A program made the translations under genes and the position numbers. The notes below the pieces were generated by a model that did no database searches, was not told where the DNA came from, and saw only the letters and a program-made list of their open reading frames with translations. Source: Halichondria panicea (taxonomy: Eukaryota; Porifera; Demospongiae; Suberitida; Halichondriidae). Taken from it: DNA of 64,000 bases. Shown here in pieces: positions 24,160-36,545 of the stretch. Each line of letters opens with the position of its first letter. Positions within the stretch are counted from its first letter, which is position 1. The DNA is taken from contig NC_087391.1 in assembly GCF_963675165.1 (NCBI RefSeq), positions 5,886,552-5,950,551 on the forward strand, in the 5' to 3' direction.

Positions 24160-26811
24160 ATGTGGAGTGTGTGAGGAGTGTGTAATAAGTCAGTGTGCAT
24201 GTACATGCAGGCATTACGCCATCATCGGGGTCAGGGTTCGAGGAGGTGGACCCAGACGACTGTGTCACGATGGTGCAGCTCTCTCTTCAGAAATGTCTTG
24301 AGAAAGAGGCACTTTGCAATGAGCTCTACCTACAGCTCATCAAGCAGACAACTGACCAACCAGACCCTAATGGAAGAATCAACATTCAGAACTGGCGTTG
24401 TCTATGTCTATTGGCCGGAGTGGTGGTACCTCGCAACAGAGCTATAGTCAACTATCTCCAGGCTCACTTGAGGCGCTGTGGTGTTGATGTAGCTACTGAA
24501 GAGGGGAAGTTTGCCCAGTTTGCCATGCAGGTACATTCTTAAATGTGTGTGTGTAATTATTGATTTGTGTATATAGTGTATGAGTCGCACTCAAACAGCC
24601 AAGAACAGGAAGTACCCACCGTCCTATAGAGAAGTGCAGTGTGTCATCAGAAGGTAAGACTGTGTGTGTATCATATAGCTTGTGTGACCTCTTTGTATAT
24701 AGACGTCCTATACACGAGCGCTTCTACTTTATGGATGGTCAGTTCCGAGCTATAGAGTTTGATGCATCAGCCACGACACAAGAGGTAGGCTATATCCCCA
24801 AACAGCTTACCCTCCTCTCACGTACCCCCTCTCATGTGTCCCCCTCTCACGTACCCCCCTCTCACGTACCCCCTTTAATGTACCCCACTCTCATGTGTCC
24901 CCCTCTCACGTACCCCCTCTAATGTACCCCCTCTCATGTGTCCCCCTCTCACGTACCCCCTCTCACGTACCCCCTCTCATGTACCCCCCTCTCATGTGTC
25001 CCCCTCTCATGTACCCCCCTCTCACGTACCCCCTCTCATGTACCCCCCTCTCACGTGTCCCCCTCTCATGTACCCCCCTCTCACGTACCCCCTCTCATGT
25101 ACCCCCCCTCTCACGTACCCCCCTCTCACGTGTCCCCCTCTCACGTACCCCCTCTCATGTGTCCCCCTCTCATGTACCCCCCTCTCACGTACCCCCTCTC
25201 ACGTGTCCCCCTATCACGATACCCCCCTCTCACGTGTCCCCCTCTCACGTATCCCATCTCACGTACCCCCCTCTCATGTGTCCTCCTCTTACGTACCCCC
25301 CTCTCGTGTACCCCCCCTCTCACGTACCCCCCTCTCATGTGTCCCCCTCTCACGTACCCCCTCTCATGTGTCCCCCTCTCATGTGTCCCCCTCTCATGTG
25401 TCCCCCTCTCATGTGTCCCCCTCTCATGTACCCCCCTCTCACGTACCCCCTCTCATGTGTCCCCCTCTCACGTACCCCCTCTCACGTAACCCCCTCTCAT
25501 GTGTCCCCCTCTCATGTACCCCCCTCTCACGTACCCCCCTCTCACGTGTCCCCCTCTCACGTGTCCCCCTCTCACGTACCCCCTCTCATGTGTCCCCCTC
25601 TCACGTGTCCCCCTCTCACGATACCCCCCTCTCACGTGTCCCCCTCTCACGTACCCCCTCTCATGTATCCCCCTCTCATGTGTCCTCCTCTTACGTACCC
25701 CCCTCTCGTGTACCCCCCCTCTCACGTACCCCCCTCTCTTGTATTGCGCCTAGGTGGTGGAGGTTGTCAAGGATCGTGTTGGTCTCTTGCGTGGGGCACA
25801 AGGATTCTCATTGTTTGAAGTGTTTGGTCAATTGGAGAGGAACATGCTTGTCAATGAAAAGGTGGCAGACGCCATGTTCAAGTGGGAGAAGTATGCACGA
25901 AGTACCAACTCCCCCAAGATACTCAAGCTTACATTCAAGGTACAGTGTTTCTATACCTGCACATACCTACCCTAGTGCACACTTGCAGAAACGGTTGTTT
26001 GTAAAACCCTTTGTGAACCCGAATGATCCTGTTGAAATGAACCTTGTTCTCCATCAAGCTATTGATGATGTAGTGAGTGATAGGTTCCCTGTGAGTGTGT
26101 CTGAAGCTGTGTATCTGGCTGCTTTGCGAGCACAAGTGGTCCTGGGGACAGTATCAGAGCAATCAAACCTTGTCGACTACACGTACGCAGATCACACTAG
26201 TGTACCTGTACATACTTCTCTTAATACACAGGACACTAATTGAGCGGAACATACCCAAGCACATGCGTGGGCGTGTGCGCCCTGAGGACATTGCTAGGAA
26301 ACACAGGGAATATAGTGATCTGACAGAGAGTGATTGCAATGAAGCCTACATGAGCTTTGTGCGAACATGGCCCCTCTATGGATCCACCATATTTGATGTG
26401 TTACAAGGTTACACGACCACACTACCCAAGAACCTCTGGCTGGCTGTCAATCAAACTGGCATACACATACTCAAGCGACGAGATAAGGACTCTCTTGTTA
26501 CCTATGAGTACAAGAACATTGTCAACTATAGGTAAGCAACTAATTGCCTTATAAGGTATACACTTATTATTGCCTGATTGTGTAGCCCTTCGCTCAAGAA
26601 CTTGATGATTGTTACTGAAAGTTTGACTCGAGGCACTAAGTTTGTGTTCAACACTAGTCAGGTAAGAACGTACATGTAGTAATTCCCAGTATGACTGTGT
26701 GTGTGCATGTGGTCTGTGCAGGCCTCCCAGATTGCCCACCTTATTCGTGACTACACACACCTCATTGTGGAAAAGCAGAGAAAAACTGGACCTGTAAATA
26801 AAAGATCATAA
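17409..26811 (+). CDS. Unconventional myosin with two MyTH4-FERM modules, no SH3
   Basis: Actin motor of the MyTH4-FERM group (classes VII, X, XV, XXII), which move cargo and adhesion proteins in filopodia and microvilli. 27 exons: 17409-17448, 17582-17688, 17736-17798, 17968-18220, 18375-18700, 18834-19082, 19135-19284, 19419-19511, 19567-19692, 19808-20047, 20319-20479, 20533-21991, 22046-22177, 22232-22390, 22514-22777, 22868-23065, 23152-23337, 23513-23725, 23776-24100, 24211-24530, 24577-24653, 24703-24784, 25754-25939, 25989-26182, 26232-26531, 26586-26661, 26722-26811; 2022 aa. Motor: P-loop GESGAGKTE (112-120), switch [11 protein letters not shown] (162-171), switch [10 protein letters not shown] (388-395). 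Three IQ motifs (about 716-782), then a charged helix. MyTH4/FERM pairs near 940-1495 and 1550-2010. The linker between them lacks the SH3 typical of myosin VII, so the layout resembles class XXII; the motor looks VII-like. Confidence 0.95.
17805..17935. repeat. AAGCACACT/AAACACACT repeat in myosin intron 3
   Basis: About fourteen units of 9-10 bp (CACTAAGCA, CACTAAACA) starting a few bases after the donor of exon 3 and ending about 30 bp before the next acceptor. Confidence 0.93.
18226..18373. repeat. CACACCACCCACTACC minisatellite in myosin intron 4
   Basis: About nine imperfect units of 14-18 bp between donor 18221 and acceptor 18374. The last unit runs into the acceptor CACACAG. Confidence 0.9.
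22786..22842. repeat. (GT)n in myosin intron 15
   Basis: GT repeat with one GGGT interruption, 20 bp upstream of the acceptor of exon 16. Similar tracts lie in introns 16 (23103-23150) and 19 (24111-24160). Confidence 0.95.
23103..23150. repeat. (GT)24 in myosin intron 16
   Basis: Pure GT tract that runs directly into the TAG acceptor of exon 17 at 23151. Confidence 0.97.
24800..25745 (+). repeat. CCCCCTCTCACGTAC minisatellite in myosin intron 22
   Basis: About sixty units of 14-16 bp, CCCC(C)TCTCA(C/T)GT(A/G/TC)-type, alternating CTCACGTACC and CTCATGTGTC variants in blocks. A larger period of about 390 bp is visible: the GTCCTCCTCTTACG variant and the CACGATACC variant each occur twice, near 25277/25683 and 25215/25618. 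The array almost fills the intron up to the acceptor at 25753, giving a very long pyrimidine tract. Confidence 0.95.
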
Positions 26812-27179
26812 CATTGTAACTATGAAGGCAGTAGCTGCCTTCAGTTGTAGTATTAATTTTGTGTCGACATGCCATACACACAAGTAACGTTTATATCATG
26901 CCGCTTAGTTTTTTTGTTGTAATGAGGTCAAATTAATAAAACTGAATTATTTAATGCAAATAGTGTACCTATCATTATATGTACTATAATATACTCCGGC
27001 CCCAGAGGATCGAGGTCCGACATGTGTGCATGCATGTGTGCACGAATCACGTTCAGTACATTGATGTCATTGCGGTCACGTGATACCATCCAGGCCAAAT
27101 GCACTGAACCTAACTCTAACCCATCCAATGAAGAAACCGAATGCTGGAGAAACCTTACATTAATTGTCTGCCTACCTTC
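26812..27179. other. Unique spacer after the myosin gene
   Basis: AT-rich 3' flank of the myosin gene. No gene recognised. Sequence homology with the right-hand subtelomere begins at about 27180, so this is the last chromosome-specific sequence on the left side. Confidence 0.5.
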
Positions 27180-27925
27180 AGGTACACACCACAAATTAAC
27201 TTAATTTTAGTTGTCAGCATATGCGCATGTCATGACATAATTATCGATAGAGCACATGTCATTTGCAGCCACGATCTAGGCAAAGAGAGATCGAGCAAGG
27301 CGCGCGAGGTGTGGTGTACTGCCGGCTGTCTCCTAATGTACGTCGGTAAACTTTTGGTGAGTGCTATAAAAAATATAGCTAGCAAGGTGGTAGTTGGATA
27401 TTAATAATTATTATTTTTATAGTGACAGCCTTGTGTTAAGTCCTTATATTGTTCTCTCATGTCTTACTCACAGATAACTACTCAACGCTGCACAGCACAG
27501 GATTCAGCATTCAATCACTCTCATAATTTTATTGTCATTTCATCTTTTATGGGGGACGCCCCACTCTTAATTTTTATCACTGAATGGCTGCTGACGTACG
27601 TATATATAAGAGCACTACAAGATACGACAGGAAAGGGTCAGTATAATAATTATGTAAGTGATGTAGTGTACTATCTTCTGGTATTCAGCCCCTTTAATGA
27701 GCACAGGATTATATAGATCTCCAAGCCATTAGTTACATCACTATAATTATGCAATTATCTGCTGTATTTCATATTGTAATGATTCATTGGGTACTGACTT
27801 TATATGGATGTATGGATGGTGCTATGATTCTTAGCCTTCCAGGCCGCAACATAGAATGCTGGCTTTCTGATCGAGGAGAAGATAATCTGTTATTGGCCGG
27901 GGATGGAGTGGATCTACCTCTGAGA
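27180..27925 (+). repeat. Left subtelomere: border segment
   Basis: Matches the inverted right segment at about 59220-59810, with several small insertions and deletions. Shared landmarks include CATGTCATTTGCAGCCACGA, CTAGCAAGGTGGTAGTT and TTTTATGGGGGACGCCCCAC. No gene recognised. Confidence 0.75.
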
Positions 27926-30900
27926 GACAAAGGGCCAGTTATTGTATCATGTATGAATATTCTGTTGCTTGTACATTTCGTAGCATTATCAGTAATTGAC
28001 TCTAGAGTAGCATCTTGTGCTTCATCACTCAATCTGCAGGCAGTGTATGTGATTTTCTGACAGGAAAGGCTACTCTAAACAGAGGGAGTCGGCCACACAA
28101 GGTATAGTCTAATAATTATTGTACGGTACTTAGATGATCTTCTCGGTTTTGGGTCAGATGCAATTGCCTTCAATCACTATAGCCAGTTAAAACATTTCTT
28201 CTACTCTGGCTTAAGAAATTGTATTTTATTATTGTACCCAGCATTGACCTCTACTACCGTGTAGCGGGAAAGTTCGTTATTTGAGCCCTCGAGAAATGTT
28301 GTATAGTTGTTCACATTTCAATGCCAGGAAACCACAGCTTTGCATGGTGCGTGGGAGTGTCTTCCATTTATATTACATGAAGTGTGAAGTGTGTTGTAAG
28401 TTTGTACAGAGAGGACTCCCATGGTGGCAATGATCTGATGATGGCTCCACTGCTCTGATGGACCAATGCAGGAGAAGTTATTCTGTATAATTATTACACT
28501 AAATTAATGTATGCCACTGTTTGGATCGGTTTCTGTTCTGCTCAGCTTCTTCCTCCAACTTGCTTACGCAGGCTAAGCTTATTCTTAATTAGTTCATTCT
28601 TAGTTCATTCCATAGTCTAGTATTATTGTCGGTTTGGTTGTTATGTTTTTCACCTGGTCATACGGAATCACTTCATTAATTTTTATACAGTGCAGACCGC
28701 ACCTCTATCCACACATTGTACCTGCACATCCTGTATATATGGGGCCACACCCCCACTCACTGTACTGATATGTGGTCACACCCCCATACATGGTAACCCT
28801 CTTGACCACACCTCCACCCATGCATTGTGTCGTACATGCTGTGTTTTTGTGTACAGTACACATCATCCGTGTCTTTATCCCCACACCTAGTCGGAGGGAC
28901 AGCAAGTTCTACTAAGAGCCAGCATCACCAACTAACCAACACACTACAAAACCTACCTACTACCAGCTAGGACAGCACACCACCCGGGACAGACTCTACT
29001 ATACCATGTAATACGCCTTTGTATTAACGATCATGATACAATTTGCTGCCCTCCCTCGCCCATGGATTGAATAATTATGGACACTCGCAGGAGACTGACA
29101 CACAATAATAGACACCAAAGGGCCAGTTACTGTATCATGTACGAATATTCTGTTGCTTGTACATTTCGTAACATTATCAGTAATTGACTGTAGAGTAGCT
29201 CCCCTTTCTTCATCACTCAATGCAGGCAGTGTATGTGATTTTCTGACAGGAAAGGCTACTCTAAACAGGGAGTCGGCCACACAAGGTATAGTCTAATAAT
29301 TATTGTACGGTACTTAGATGATCTTCTCTGTTTTGGGTCAGATGCAATTGCCTTCAATCACTAGCCAGTTTAAAACATTTCTTCTACTCTTGGCTTAAGA
29401 AATTGTATTTTATTATTGTACCAGCATTAGGTAGTTAACTCCACTTATGCATTGACCTCTACTACTGTGTAGCGGGAAAGTTCATTATTTGAGCCCTCGA
29501 GAAATGTTGTATAGTTGTTCTCATTTCAATGCCAGGAAACCATAGCTTTGCATGGTGCGTGGGAGTGTCTTCCATTTATATTACATGAAGTGTGAAGTGT
29601 GTTGTAAGTTTATACAGAGAGGACTCCCATGGTGGCAATGATCTGATGATGGCTCCACTGCTCTGATGGACCAATGCAGGAGAAGTTATTCTGTATAATT
29701 ATTACACTAAATTAATGTATGCCACTGTTTGGATCGGTTTCTGTTCTGCTCAGCTTCTTCCTCCAACCTGCTTACGCAGGCTAAGCTTATTCTTAATTAG
29801 TTCATTCTTAGTTCATTCTATAGTCTATATTATTGTCGGTTTGGTTGTTATGTTTTTCACCTGGTCATACGGAATCACTTCATTAATTTTTATACAGTGC
29901 AGACCACACCTCTATCCACACATTGTACCTGCACATCCTGTATATATGGGGCCACACCCCCACTCACTGTACTGATATGTGGTCACACCCCCATACATGG
30001 TAACCCTCTTGACCACACCCCAATCCTATGCTGTGTTTTTGTGTACAGTACACACATCATCCGTGTCTTTATCCCCACACCTAGTCGGAGGGAGCAGCAA
30101 GTTCTACTAAGAGCCAGCATCACCCACTAACCAACACTCTACAAGACCTACCTACTACCAGCTAGGACAGCACACCACCCGGGACAGACTCTACTATACC
30201 CATGTAATACGCCTTTGTATTACGATCATGATACAATTTGCTGCCCTCCCTCGCCAATGGATTGAATAATTATGGACACTCGCAGGACAACTAAGAGACT
30301 GACACACAATAATAGACACCAAAGGTCCAGTTACTGTATCATGTACGAATATTCTGTTGCTTGTACATTTCGTAACATTATCAGTAATTGACTGTAGAGT
30401 AGCATCTTGAGCTCCCCTTTCTTCATCACTCAATCTGCAGGCAGTGTATGTGATTTTCTGACAGGAAAGGCTACTCTAAACAAAGGGAGTCGGCCACACA
30501 AGGTATAGTCTGATAATTATTGTACGGTACCTTCTCTGTTTTGGGTCAGATGCAATTGCCTTCAATCACTAGCCAGTTTAAAACATTTCTTCTACTCTTG
30601 GCTTAAGAAATTGTATTTTATTATTGTACCAGCATTAGGTAGTTAACTCCACTTATGCATTGACCTCTACTACTGTGTAGCGGGAAAGTTCATTATTTGA
30701 GCCCTCGAGAAATGTTGTATAGTTGTTCTCATTTCAATGCCAGGAAACCATAGCTTTGCATGGTGCGTGGGAGTGTCTTCCATTTATATTACATGAAGTG
30801 TGAAGTGTGTTGTAAGTTTATACAGAGAGGACTCCCATGGTGGCAATGATCTGATGATGGCTCCACTGCTCTGATGGACCAATGCAGGAGAAGTTATTCT

Positions 30901-31535
30901 GTATAATTATTACACTAAATTAATGTATGCCACTGTTTGGATCGGTTTCTGTTCTGCTCAGCTTCTTCCTCCAACTTGCTTACGCAGGCTAAGCTTATTC
31001 TTAGTTCATTCTTAGTTCATTCTATAGTCTAGTATATTGTCGGTTTGGTTGTTTTATGTTTTTCACCTGGTCATACGGAATCACTTCATTATTATCAGTG
31101 CAGACCACACCTCTATCCACACACATTGTACCTGCACATCCTGTATATATGGGGCCACACCCCCACTCACTGTACTGATATGTGGTCACACCCCCATACA
31201 TGGTAACCCTCTTGACCACACCTCCACCCATGCATTGTGTCGTACATGCTGTGTTTTTGTGTACAGTACACACATCATCCGTGTCTTTATCCCCACACCT
31301 AGTCGGAGGGAGCAGCAAGTTCTACTAAGAGCCAGCATCACCAACTAACCAACACTACAAGACCTACCTACTACCAGCTAGGACAGCACACCACCCGGGA
31401 CAGACTCTACTATACCATGTAATACGCCTTTTTATTACGATCATGATACAATTTGCTGCCCTCCCTTGCCCATGGATTGAATAATTATGGACACTCGCAG
31501 GACAACTAAGAGACTGACACACAATAATAGACACC
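27926..31535 (+). repeat. Left subtelomere: 1.2-kb tandem repeat, about 3 units
   Basis: Three units of about 1.18-1.22 kb (boundaries at GAGTCGGCCACACAAGG near 28086, 29269 and 30487), with a partial unit before and a truncated one after. Each holds a block of CCACACCCCCA-type direct repeats and a TTTTTATACAGTGCAGACC stretch. Short frames of 70-110 aa are open on both strands but do not look like known proteins. One frame carries YLDDLL(C/G)FGSDA, similar to a reverse-transcriptase YxDD box but too short to support. Confidence 0.85.
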
Positions 31536-31739
31536 TAACTGCATTTTTGCCATTAATATAATAAAAATAATTTTGCCATTAATTAATCATTAATTATAGC
31601 GGAATCATGCATGCCTGCATGATAGTAGTCTCATGAATGAGTCGTCCTTTGTCCCACATGCATGCCTGCATATGATATAGTAGTCTCATGAATGAGTCGC
31701 CCTTTGTCCCAAAGAATAGCCCCGCCCACTTACTATGAG
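31536..31739 (+). repeat. Left subtelomere: short linker with tandem GCATGC motifs
   Basis: AT-rich linker plus two ~60-bp direct repeats (CATGCATGCCTGCAT...TAGTAGTCTCATGAATGAGTCG). Matches the inverted right segment 53640-53815. Confidence 0.75.
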
Positions 31740-34700
31740 TGCTGCGCTTTAAATATGCTTGTAGCTGTGTACGTGTATGGCAGCATGATGGCTACTCTAT
31801 CCCTCTCTCTGCAACGGAGGGAGTACCACCATACAATGGACCAACCAACCACTCCATTATCCTGCCACTTGAACAGGAGGAGAGAGTGCTACCTATTCCA
31901 GTGGGTAAGTTACTGTGTGTTAATATTATTATTAAATAGCTTTGAGCTTGTGTGCATGGATTATCTTTGTATCTAGGTTAGTACTGATTAGAGCGTTGTA
32001 CAGTTGGGATCATGCCTCAGGGTGATGTAGAGCCTGTGCTAGGCCCTGCCTTAGGGACTAGCTGTGACTCTGTTGACCTGTTGTATGATCAGCAAGTCGA
32101 GCGTCTTGAGCGATCCTTACCTTTGGGAAAACTTGACAGTATAGCCTCTGTTCGATTTCTAGATTCCTTGTTTTTGGGATTCTGCCATCGCGTTGCGGTA
32201 TCGGTAGCCCTGAAGGCATGGGATTTAGAAATCGGAACAGAGCAATACTGCCCAGTGGGGGCGCAATGATACTTAATGGTGATTGGACAGGAATGATGCA
32301 GAATAGCTACGTTGTCATGACCCGATCGTACCGAGCATGCCACATGTCCTGGCACAGGTTCTATGTTGTTCTGAGACATGATACCTAACTGTTTACTGTT
32401 TACCTTGTTCTGTACTCTCTAGGGGTGTACAGTAATTAGGGTGGTACAACCACCAAGGCGAGTGTATGCTGTGTGGTGTATGGGTGACTATTCTATCCCT
32501 CTCTCTCTCTTCATGTGCAACGGAGGGAGTACCACCATAGAATGGACCAACCAACCACTCCATCATCCTGCCACTTGAACAGGAGGAGACCTCCTACCTA
32601 TTCCAGTGGGTAAGTTACTGTGTGTTAATTATAAAATAACTTTGAGCTTGTGTGCATGGCAGGTGGCCCATTATCTTTGTATCTAGGTTAGTACTGATTA
32701 GAGCTTTGTACAGTTGGGATCATGCCTCAGAGTGATGTAGAGCCTGTGCTAGGCCCTGCCTTAGGGACTAGCTGTGACCCTGTTGACCTGTTGTATGATC
32801 AGCAAGTCGAGCGTCTTGAGCGATCCTTACCTTTGGGAAAACTTGACAGTATAGCCTCTGTTCGATTTCTAGATTCCTTGCTTTTGGGATCCTGCCATCG
32901 CGTTGCGGTATCGGTAGCCCTGAAGGCATGGGATTTAGAAATCGGAACAGAGCAATACTGCCCAGTGGGGGCGCAATGACACTTACTGGTGATTGGACAG
33001 GAATGATGCAGAATAGCTACGTTGTCATGACCCGATCGTACCGAGCATGCCACATGTCCTGGCACAGATTCTATGTTGTTCTGAGACATGATACCTAACT
33101 GTTCACTGTTTACCTTGTTCTGTACTCTCTAGGGGTGTACAGTAAGTAATTAGGGTGTATGCTGTGCTTATGCTTGTAGCTGTGTGGTGTATGGGTGACT
33201 ATTCTATCCCTCTCTCTCTCTTCATGTGCAACGGAGGTAGTACCACCATAGAATGGACCAACCAACCACTCCATCATCCTGCCACTTGAACAGGAGGAGA
33301 CCTCCTACCTATTCCAGTGGGTAAGTTACTGTGTGTTAATTATAAAATAATGGCAGGTGGCCCATTATCTTTGTATCTATGTTAGTACTGATTAGAGCTT
33401 TGTACAGTTGGGATCATGCCTCAGGGTGATATAGAGCCTGTGCTAGGCCCTGCCTTAGGGACTAGCTGTGACCCTGTTGACCTGTTGTATGATCAGCAAG
33501 TCGAGCGTCTTGAGCGATCCTTACCTTTGGGAAAACTTGACAGTATAGCCTCTGTTCGATTTCTAGATTCCTTGCTTTTGGGATCCTGCCATCGCGTTGC
33601 GGTATCGGTAGCCCTGAAGGCAGGGGATTTAGAAATCGGAACAGAGCAATACTGCCCAGTGGGGGCGCAATGACACTTACTGGTGATTGGACAGGAATGA
33701 AGCAGATTAGCTACGTTGTCATGACCCGATCGTACCGAGCATGCCACATGTCCTGGCACAGGTTTTATATTGTTCTGAGACATGATACCTAACTGTTTAC
33801 TGTTTACCTTGTTCTGTACTCTCTAGGGGTGTACAGTAATTAGGGTGGTACGAGTGTATGCTGTGCTTATGCTTGTAGCTGTGTGGTGTATGGGTGACTA
33901 TTCTATCCCTCTCTCTCTCTCTTCATTTGCAACGGAGGGAGTACCACCATAGAATGGACCAACCAACCACTCCATCATCCTGCCACTTGAACAGGAGGAG
34001 ACCTCCATTGAGTGCTACCTATTCCAGTGGGTAAGGTTAATTATAAAATAACTTTGAGCTTGTGTGCATGGCAGGTGGCCCATTATCTTTGTATCTAGGT
34101 TAGTACTGATTAGAGCTTTGTACAGTTGGGATCATGCCTCAGGGTGGTGTAGAACCTGTGCTAGGCCCTGCCTTAGGGACTAGCTGTGACCCTGTTGACC
34201 TGTTGTATGATCAGCAAGTCGAGCGTCTTGAGCGATCCTTACCTTTGGGAATACTTGACAGTATAGCCTCTGTTTGATTTCTAGATTCCTTGCTTTTGGG
34301 ATCCTGCCATCGCGTTGCGGTATCGGTAGCCCTGAAGGCAGGGGATTTAGAAATCGGAACAGAGCAATACTGCCCAGTGGGGGCGCAATGACACTTACTG
34401 GTGATTGGACAGGAATGAAACAGAATAGCTACGTTGTCATGACCCGATCGTACCGAGCATGCCACATGTCCTGGCACAGGATTTATATTGTTCTGAGACA
34501 TGATACCTAACTGTTTACTGTTTACCTTGTTCTGTACTGGTGTACAGTAATTAGGGTGGTACGAGTGTATGCTGTGCTTATGCTTGTAGCTGTGTGGTGT
34601 ATGGGTGACTATTCTATCCCTCTCTCTCTCTCTTCATGTGCAACGGAGGGAGTACCACCATAGAATGGACCAACCAACCACTCCATCATCCTGCCACTTG

Positions 34701-36545
34701 AACAGGAGGAGACCTCCATTGAGTGCTACCTATTCCAGTGGGTAAGGTTAATTATAAAATAACTTTGAGCTTGTGTGCATGGCAGGTGGCCCATTATCTT
34801 TGTATCTAGGTTAGTACTGATTAGAGCTTTGTACAGTTGGGATCATGCCTCAGGGTGATGTAGAACCTGTGCTAGGCCCTGCCTTAGGGACTAGCTGTGA
34901 CCCTGTTGACCTGTTGTATGATCAGCAAGTCGAGCGTCTTGAGCGATCCTTACCTTTGGGAATACTTGACAGTATAGCCTCTGTTTGATTTCTAGATTCC
35001 TTGCTTTTGGGATCCTGCCATCGCGTTGCGGTATCGGTAGCCCTGAAGGCAGGGGATTTAGAAATCGGAACAGAGCAATACTGCCCAGTGGGGGCGCAAT
35101 GACACTTACTGGTGATTGGACAGGAATGAAACAGAATAGCTACGTTGTCATGACCCGATCGTACCGAGCATGCCACATGTCCTGGCACAGGATTTATATT
35201 GTTCTGAGACATGATACCTAACTGTTTACTGTTTACCTTGTTCTGTACTGGTGTACAGTAATTAGGGTGGTACGAGTGTATGCTGTGCTTATGCTTGTAG
35301 CTGTGTGGTGTATGGGTGACTATTCTATCCCTCTCTCTCTCTCTTCATGTGCAACGGAGGGAGTACCACATAGAATGGACCAACCAACCACTCCATCATC
35401 CTGCCACTTGAACAGGAGGAGACCTCCATTGACTATTCCAGTGGGTAAGGTTAATTATAAAATAACTTTGAGCTTGTGTGCATGGCAGGTGGCCCATTAT
35501 CTTTGTATCTAGGTTTGTATCTAGGTTAGTACTGATTAGAGCTTTGTACAGTTGGGATCATGCCTCAGGGTGATGTAGAGCCTGTGCTAGGCCCTGCCTT
35601 AGGGACTAGCTGTGACCCTGTTGACCTGTTGTATGATCAGCAAGTCAAGCGTCTTGAGCGATCCTTACCTTTGGGAAAACTTGACAGTATAGCCTCTGTT
35701 CGATTTCTAGATTCCTTGCTTTTGGGATCCTGCCATCGCGTTGCGGTATCGGTAGCCCTGAAGGCATGGGATTTAGAAATCGGAACAGAGCAATACTGCC
35801 CAGTGGGGGCGCAATGACACTTACTGGTGATTGGACAGGAATGAGGCAGAATAGCTACGTTGTCATGACCCGATCGTACCGAGCATGCCACATGTCCTGG
35901 CACAGGTTCTATATTGTTCTGAGACATGATACCTAACTGTTTACTGTTTACCTTGTTCTGTACTCTCTAGGGGTGTACAGTAATTAGGGTGGTACAACCA
36001 AGGCGAGTGTATGCTGTGCTTATGCTTGTAACTGTGTGGTGTATGGGTGACTATTCTATCCCTCTCTCTCTCTTCATGTGCATGCAACGGAGGGAGTACC
36101 ACCATACAATGGATCAACCAACCACTCCATCATCTGAACAGGAGGAAACCTCCATTGAGTGCTACCTATTCCAGTGGGTAAGTTACTGTGTGTTAATTAT
36201 AAAATAGCTTTGAGCTTGTGTGCATGGCAGGTGGCCCATTATCTTTGTATCTAGGTTAGTACTGATTAGAGCTTTGTACAGTTGGGATCATGCCTCAGGG
36301 TGATGTAGAGCCTGTGCTAGGCCCTGCCTTAGGGACTAGCTGTGACCCTGGGATTTATAAATCGGAACAGAGGGCGCAATGACACTTACTGGTGATTGGA
36401 CAGCAGAATAGCTACATGATCGTACCGAGCATGCCACATGTCCTTCTATGTTGTTCTGAGACATGATACCTTACTGTTCACTGTTTACCTTGTTCTGTAC
36501 TCTCTAGGGGTGTACAGTAATTAGGGTGGAACAACCAAAGCGAGT
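31740..36545 (+). repeat. Left subtelomere: 0.7-kb tandem repeat, 6 full + 1 truncated unit
   Basis: Units of about 690-730 bp, with the landmark ATGCCTCAGGGTGATGTAG at 32012, 32722, 33416, ~34133, ~34844, 35560 and 36290. The copies at ~34133 and ~34844 are nearly identical. The seventh is internally deleted. Each full unit has a 96-aa frame on the - strand (e.g. 32089-32379, starting MSQNNIEPVPGHVACS) that is open in all six, and an overlapping 85-aa frame on the + strand (starting MPQGDVEPVLGPALG) that is broken in two. Neither resembles a family I know. Confidence 0.85.

Noticed and set aside
24895..26243. Proline-rich frames of 300-435 residues
   Set aside because: Minisatellite in myosin intron 22; the frames continue into the next exon out of the myosin frame.
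28690..31348. Recurring 66-104 aa frames with THCTCTSCIYG
   Set aside because: Cys/His/Thr-rich translation of short CCACACCCC repeats, broken in some copies; not supported as genes.
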